This document shows, piece after piece, positions 62,301 through 64,000 of a stretch of 64,000 bases of DNA. How positions within the stretch are numbered: position 1 is the stretch's first letter; each line of letters opens with the position of its first letter. The stretch spans positions 2,666,001-2,730,000 of the forward strand of contig NC_092568.1 of the NCBI RefSeq assembly GCF_037975245.1. The letters are read 5' to 3'. The position numbers and the translations under genes were made by a program. This stretch comes from Apostichopus japonicus. Its lineage: Eukaryota > Echinodermata > Holothuroidea > Aspidochirotida > Stichopodidae. Below the pieces are notes generated by a model, which saw only the letters and a list, made by a program, of their open reading frames with translations, was not told the origin of the DNA and did not search any database.

Positions 62301-63535
62301 GTTTTGTCGTTGCTCCCCATCTTTCTAGCTTCAACTTGTTGTGCTAATCAGGTTGCAGCTAAGGAGCCTAGGTAGGTTTGAATGAATAATTCAGTGATAT
62401 AGTTAAATATAGTACTAGTACTATACAGATGTTATGTGTGTTAGGCTTGTCTATGTGCTGATATGTGCTGTGATATATATGCAGGCAGAGTGTGCACTAT
62501 CGGGTAAGTTTACACTACACTAGAAGAGGGTATACACAAGTGCATTAAGCTTAGTCAGTTTCAGTTTTTTTCTATACCCGTTGTCTGTTCGTTTGCACTT
62601 GTTATAGAAATGCTGGTATAGGAATATAGACTTTATATCAGCAGAAAAGAACACATTCAAGGGTGGAGTGGAACCCAAACATATTGCAAAGCTTCAACAA
62701 CGATAACTACTGACCTTTGACCCTGACCATATGGCAGCATGTTAAAAGGCATTAATGGTAGAGTTGTCCCCCCTCCCTATCTTATCTAAGATATTTCCAC
62801 TAGCGAAGTCTTAACTAGCACAGAAAGACTTATCATGACTGGTTAATTTAAAGCTTGTTGTTTGTTTGATGGGTAAATATCAACCTTCCTTATAAGGCAG
62901 AGAGGCATTAAAGGTCGTATTTGTTTAATCTGTAGAATCTCTATCTGGTGATTGTCATAGGTGATGTATTGTTTGTAATTTGGTAAACTTTATCTTTTCC
63001 TTTTTTTTTTGAAGTGGTGTGGGAACCCTGGGAATGAAATCACTGATAACCCACCATTTAGCATCAGCACCCATGAGTTTAATGGCTCTGTTTGTGATCA
63101 TGTGATGTCATTGTTGCTTGGTAGGTCTGATTACTATTAGCTGCCAGTTTACTTAAGACAAGCAGTGCCATTGCTCTAACAAGCATTTGGAGTGAAAAGT
63201 AAAGACCATTATTGTATAACCCGACAGATAAGATCAGAGGTAAACAGTGATTTACTTCTTACCCAAAGGTTATGGTCCAACTTATATTTTGAGTCTCCAG
63301 GTTGAAAAACACACATGAAAAAATAACCTAGAGCTCATAGGAATTAAGGATAACTTGCACTTTGGCATACATGTACTTATGTTATGTACAGATTGTATCC
63401 TCGGGCAACACACTTTTAAGACTTTGACATCGGAATCTACATCTAGGCTGCTTCACCTTCAAGGAAGGATACATACAATTGTGCCTTGGATTGGTGGTCA
63501 TTACCAGTAGGTATAAGAGTAACAGGTGCAGGAGG

Positions 63536-63590
63536 TATCAGGGTATCAGAGTATCATGGTATCAGAGTGTCAGGTGGTATGAGGTGCATT
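63536..63590. repeat. GGTATCAGAGTATCA-type tandem repeat
   Basis: Several imperfect copies of a GGTATCAG motif in the presumed intron. Confidence 0.7.
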
Positions 63591-64000
63591 CGTTTGTCGC
63601 CTTGAATTGCCAAATGTTGTGCTCTAAACTTAAATAACCGAACATAAGGTCCCACCCTCCCCCCACCCAACCCTCCCCCACCTATCACAAGCATGCTTGC
63701 AATGGAATTACATATTTGATATTAAAATGAGATCATCTATCCTGTGTACATTTAAATACAAAAAGTGGCAGTTTTAGTGAAAAACACTAACCACATTGGT
63801 TGATGATATTGGCATCAGTTCTGGAGAGACAGCCTTGACTAGTGACCTGTGACAACATATAGCTAACGACCCAAAGCTGTAACCGTGACTACCTTGCAGA
63901 TGAATGGTCACTCTTGGATGACGGTATCAATGTATTTTAATATCTCTAGTGTTGAAAACCGATTCTCTTTGAGAATTTGATTCTGAAACATTTGTTTTTG

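Larger units (their letters stand above)
50313..64000 (+). other. Presumed first intron of the NOVA-like gene, running out of the window
   Basis: No KH-domain exon (no GxxG-type IIGKGG block) or other family-like exon was recognised here. Simple repeats seen: a ~26-bp duplication at 52892-52946, poly-C near 54702, a TG-rich stretch near 55435, poly-G near 55909, and GATA/GACA repeats at 56656-56702. Poly-C near 58297, a CCGTCCCTGT-type decamer repeat at 59314-59365, a (TACTCA)n-like run at 59401-59425, and GGTATCAGAG-type repeats at 63536-63590 complete the list. The boundary at 64000 is only the window end. Confidence 0.5.

Overview
This is an animal nuclear genome window. Its genes have introns with GT/AG boundaries and consistent phases, and all recognisable proteins are animal housekeeping or neural genes. 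Transposon debris fills the gaps. The vertebrate-like protein sequences, frequent TAGGCCTA palindromes and many poly-C/poly-G tracts suggest a marine deuterostome invertebrate. An echinoderm such as a sea cucumber or sea urchin is my best guess, but the species cannot be fixed from the sequence alone.

Layout. (1) 254-9710, minus: a complete BABAM2 (BRE) gene with 11 coding exons and 380 codons before the stop. Intron 10 carries a 123-bp tandem array that re-copies the exon 10 donor splice site. Intron 6 carries a 603-bp hAT-type MITE with an exact 8-bp target duplication. A 1.6-kb foldback element sits 50 bp upstream of the start codon. (2) 11376-15733: gene-poor, with a hairpin-rich island and a LINE tail. 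(3) 16034-17927, minus: a four-exon Arf-family GTPase. It is head-to-head, 664 bp apart, with (4) 18592-28126, plus: a seven-exon Rab4 gene that keeps all G motifs and a CAC prenylation end. (5) 31148-35704: two near-identical copies of a 1.9-kb composite non-autonomous hAT element, each with its own 8-bp target duplication. (6) 40383-44145, minus: CCSAP (centriole, cilia and spindle-associated protein), convergent with Rab4. A LINE fragment lies in its 5' UTR intron. (7) 49741-64000, plus: promoter, 5' leader and first coding exon of a probable NOVA-type KH-domain RNA-binding protein. The rest of the window appears to be its first intron.

How the genes relate. They do not form a pathway. BABAM2 serves K63-deubiquitinase complexes (BRISC and BRCA1-A), the Arf-like protein and Rab4 serve membrane traffic, CCSAP serves centrioles and cilia, and NOVA serves splicing. 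The Rab4-CCSAP tail-to-tail order matches what I recall of human RAB4A-CCSAP on chromosome 1q42, so it may be an ancient linkage. The most unusual items are the reiterated splice donor in BABAM2, the foldback element at its start, and the composite hAT pair. All exon borders were read by eye from reading frame, splice consensus and family similarity; no alignment was run.
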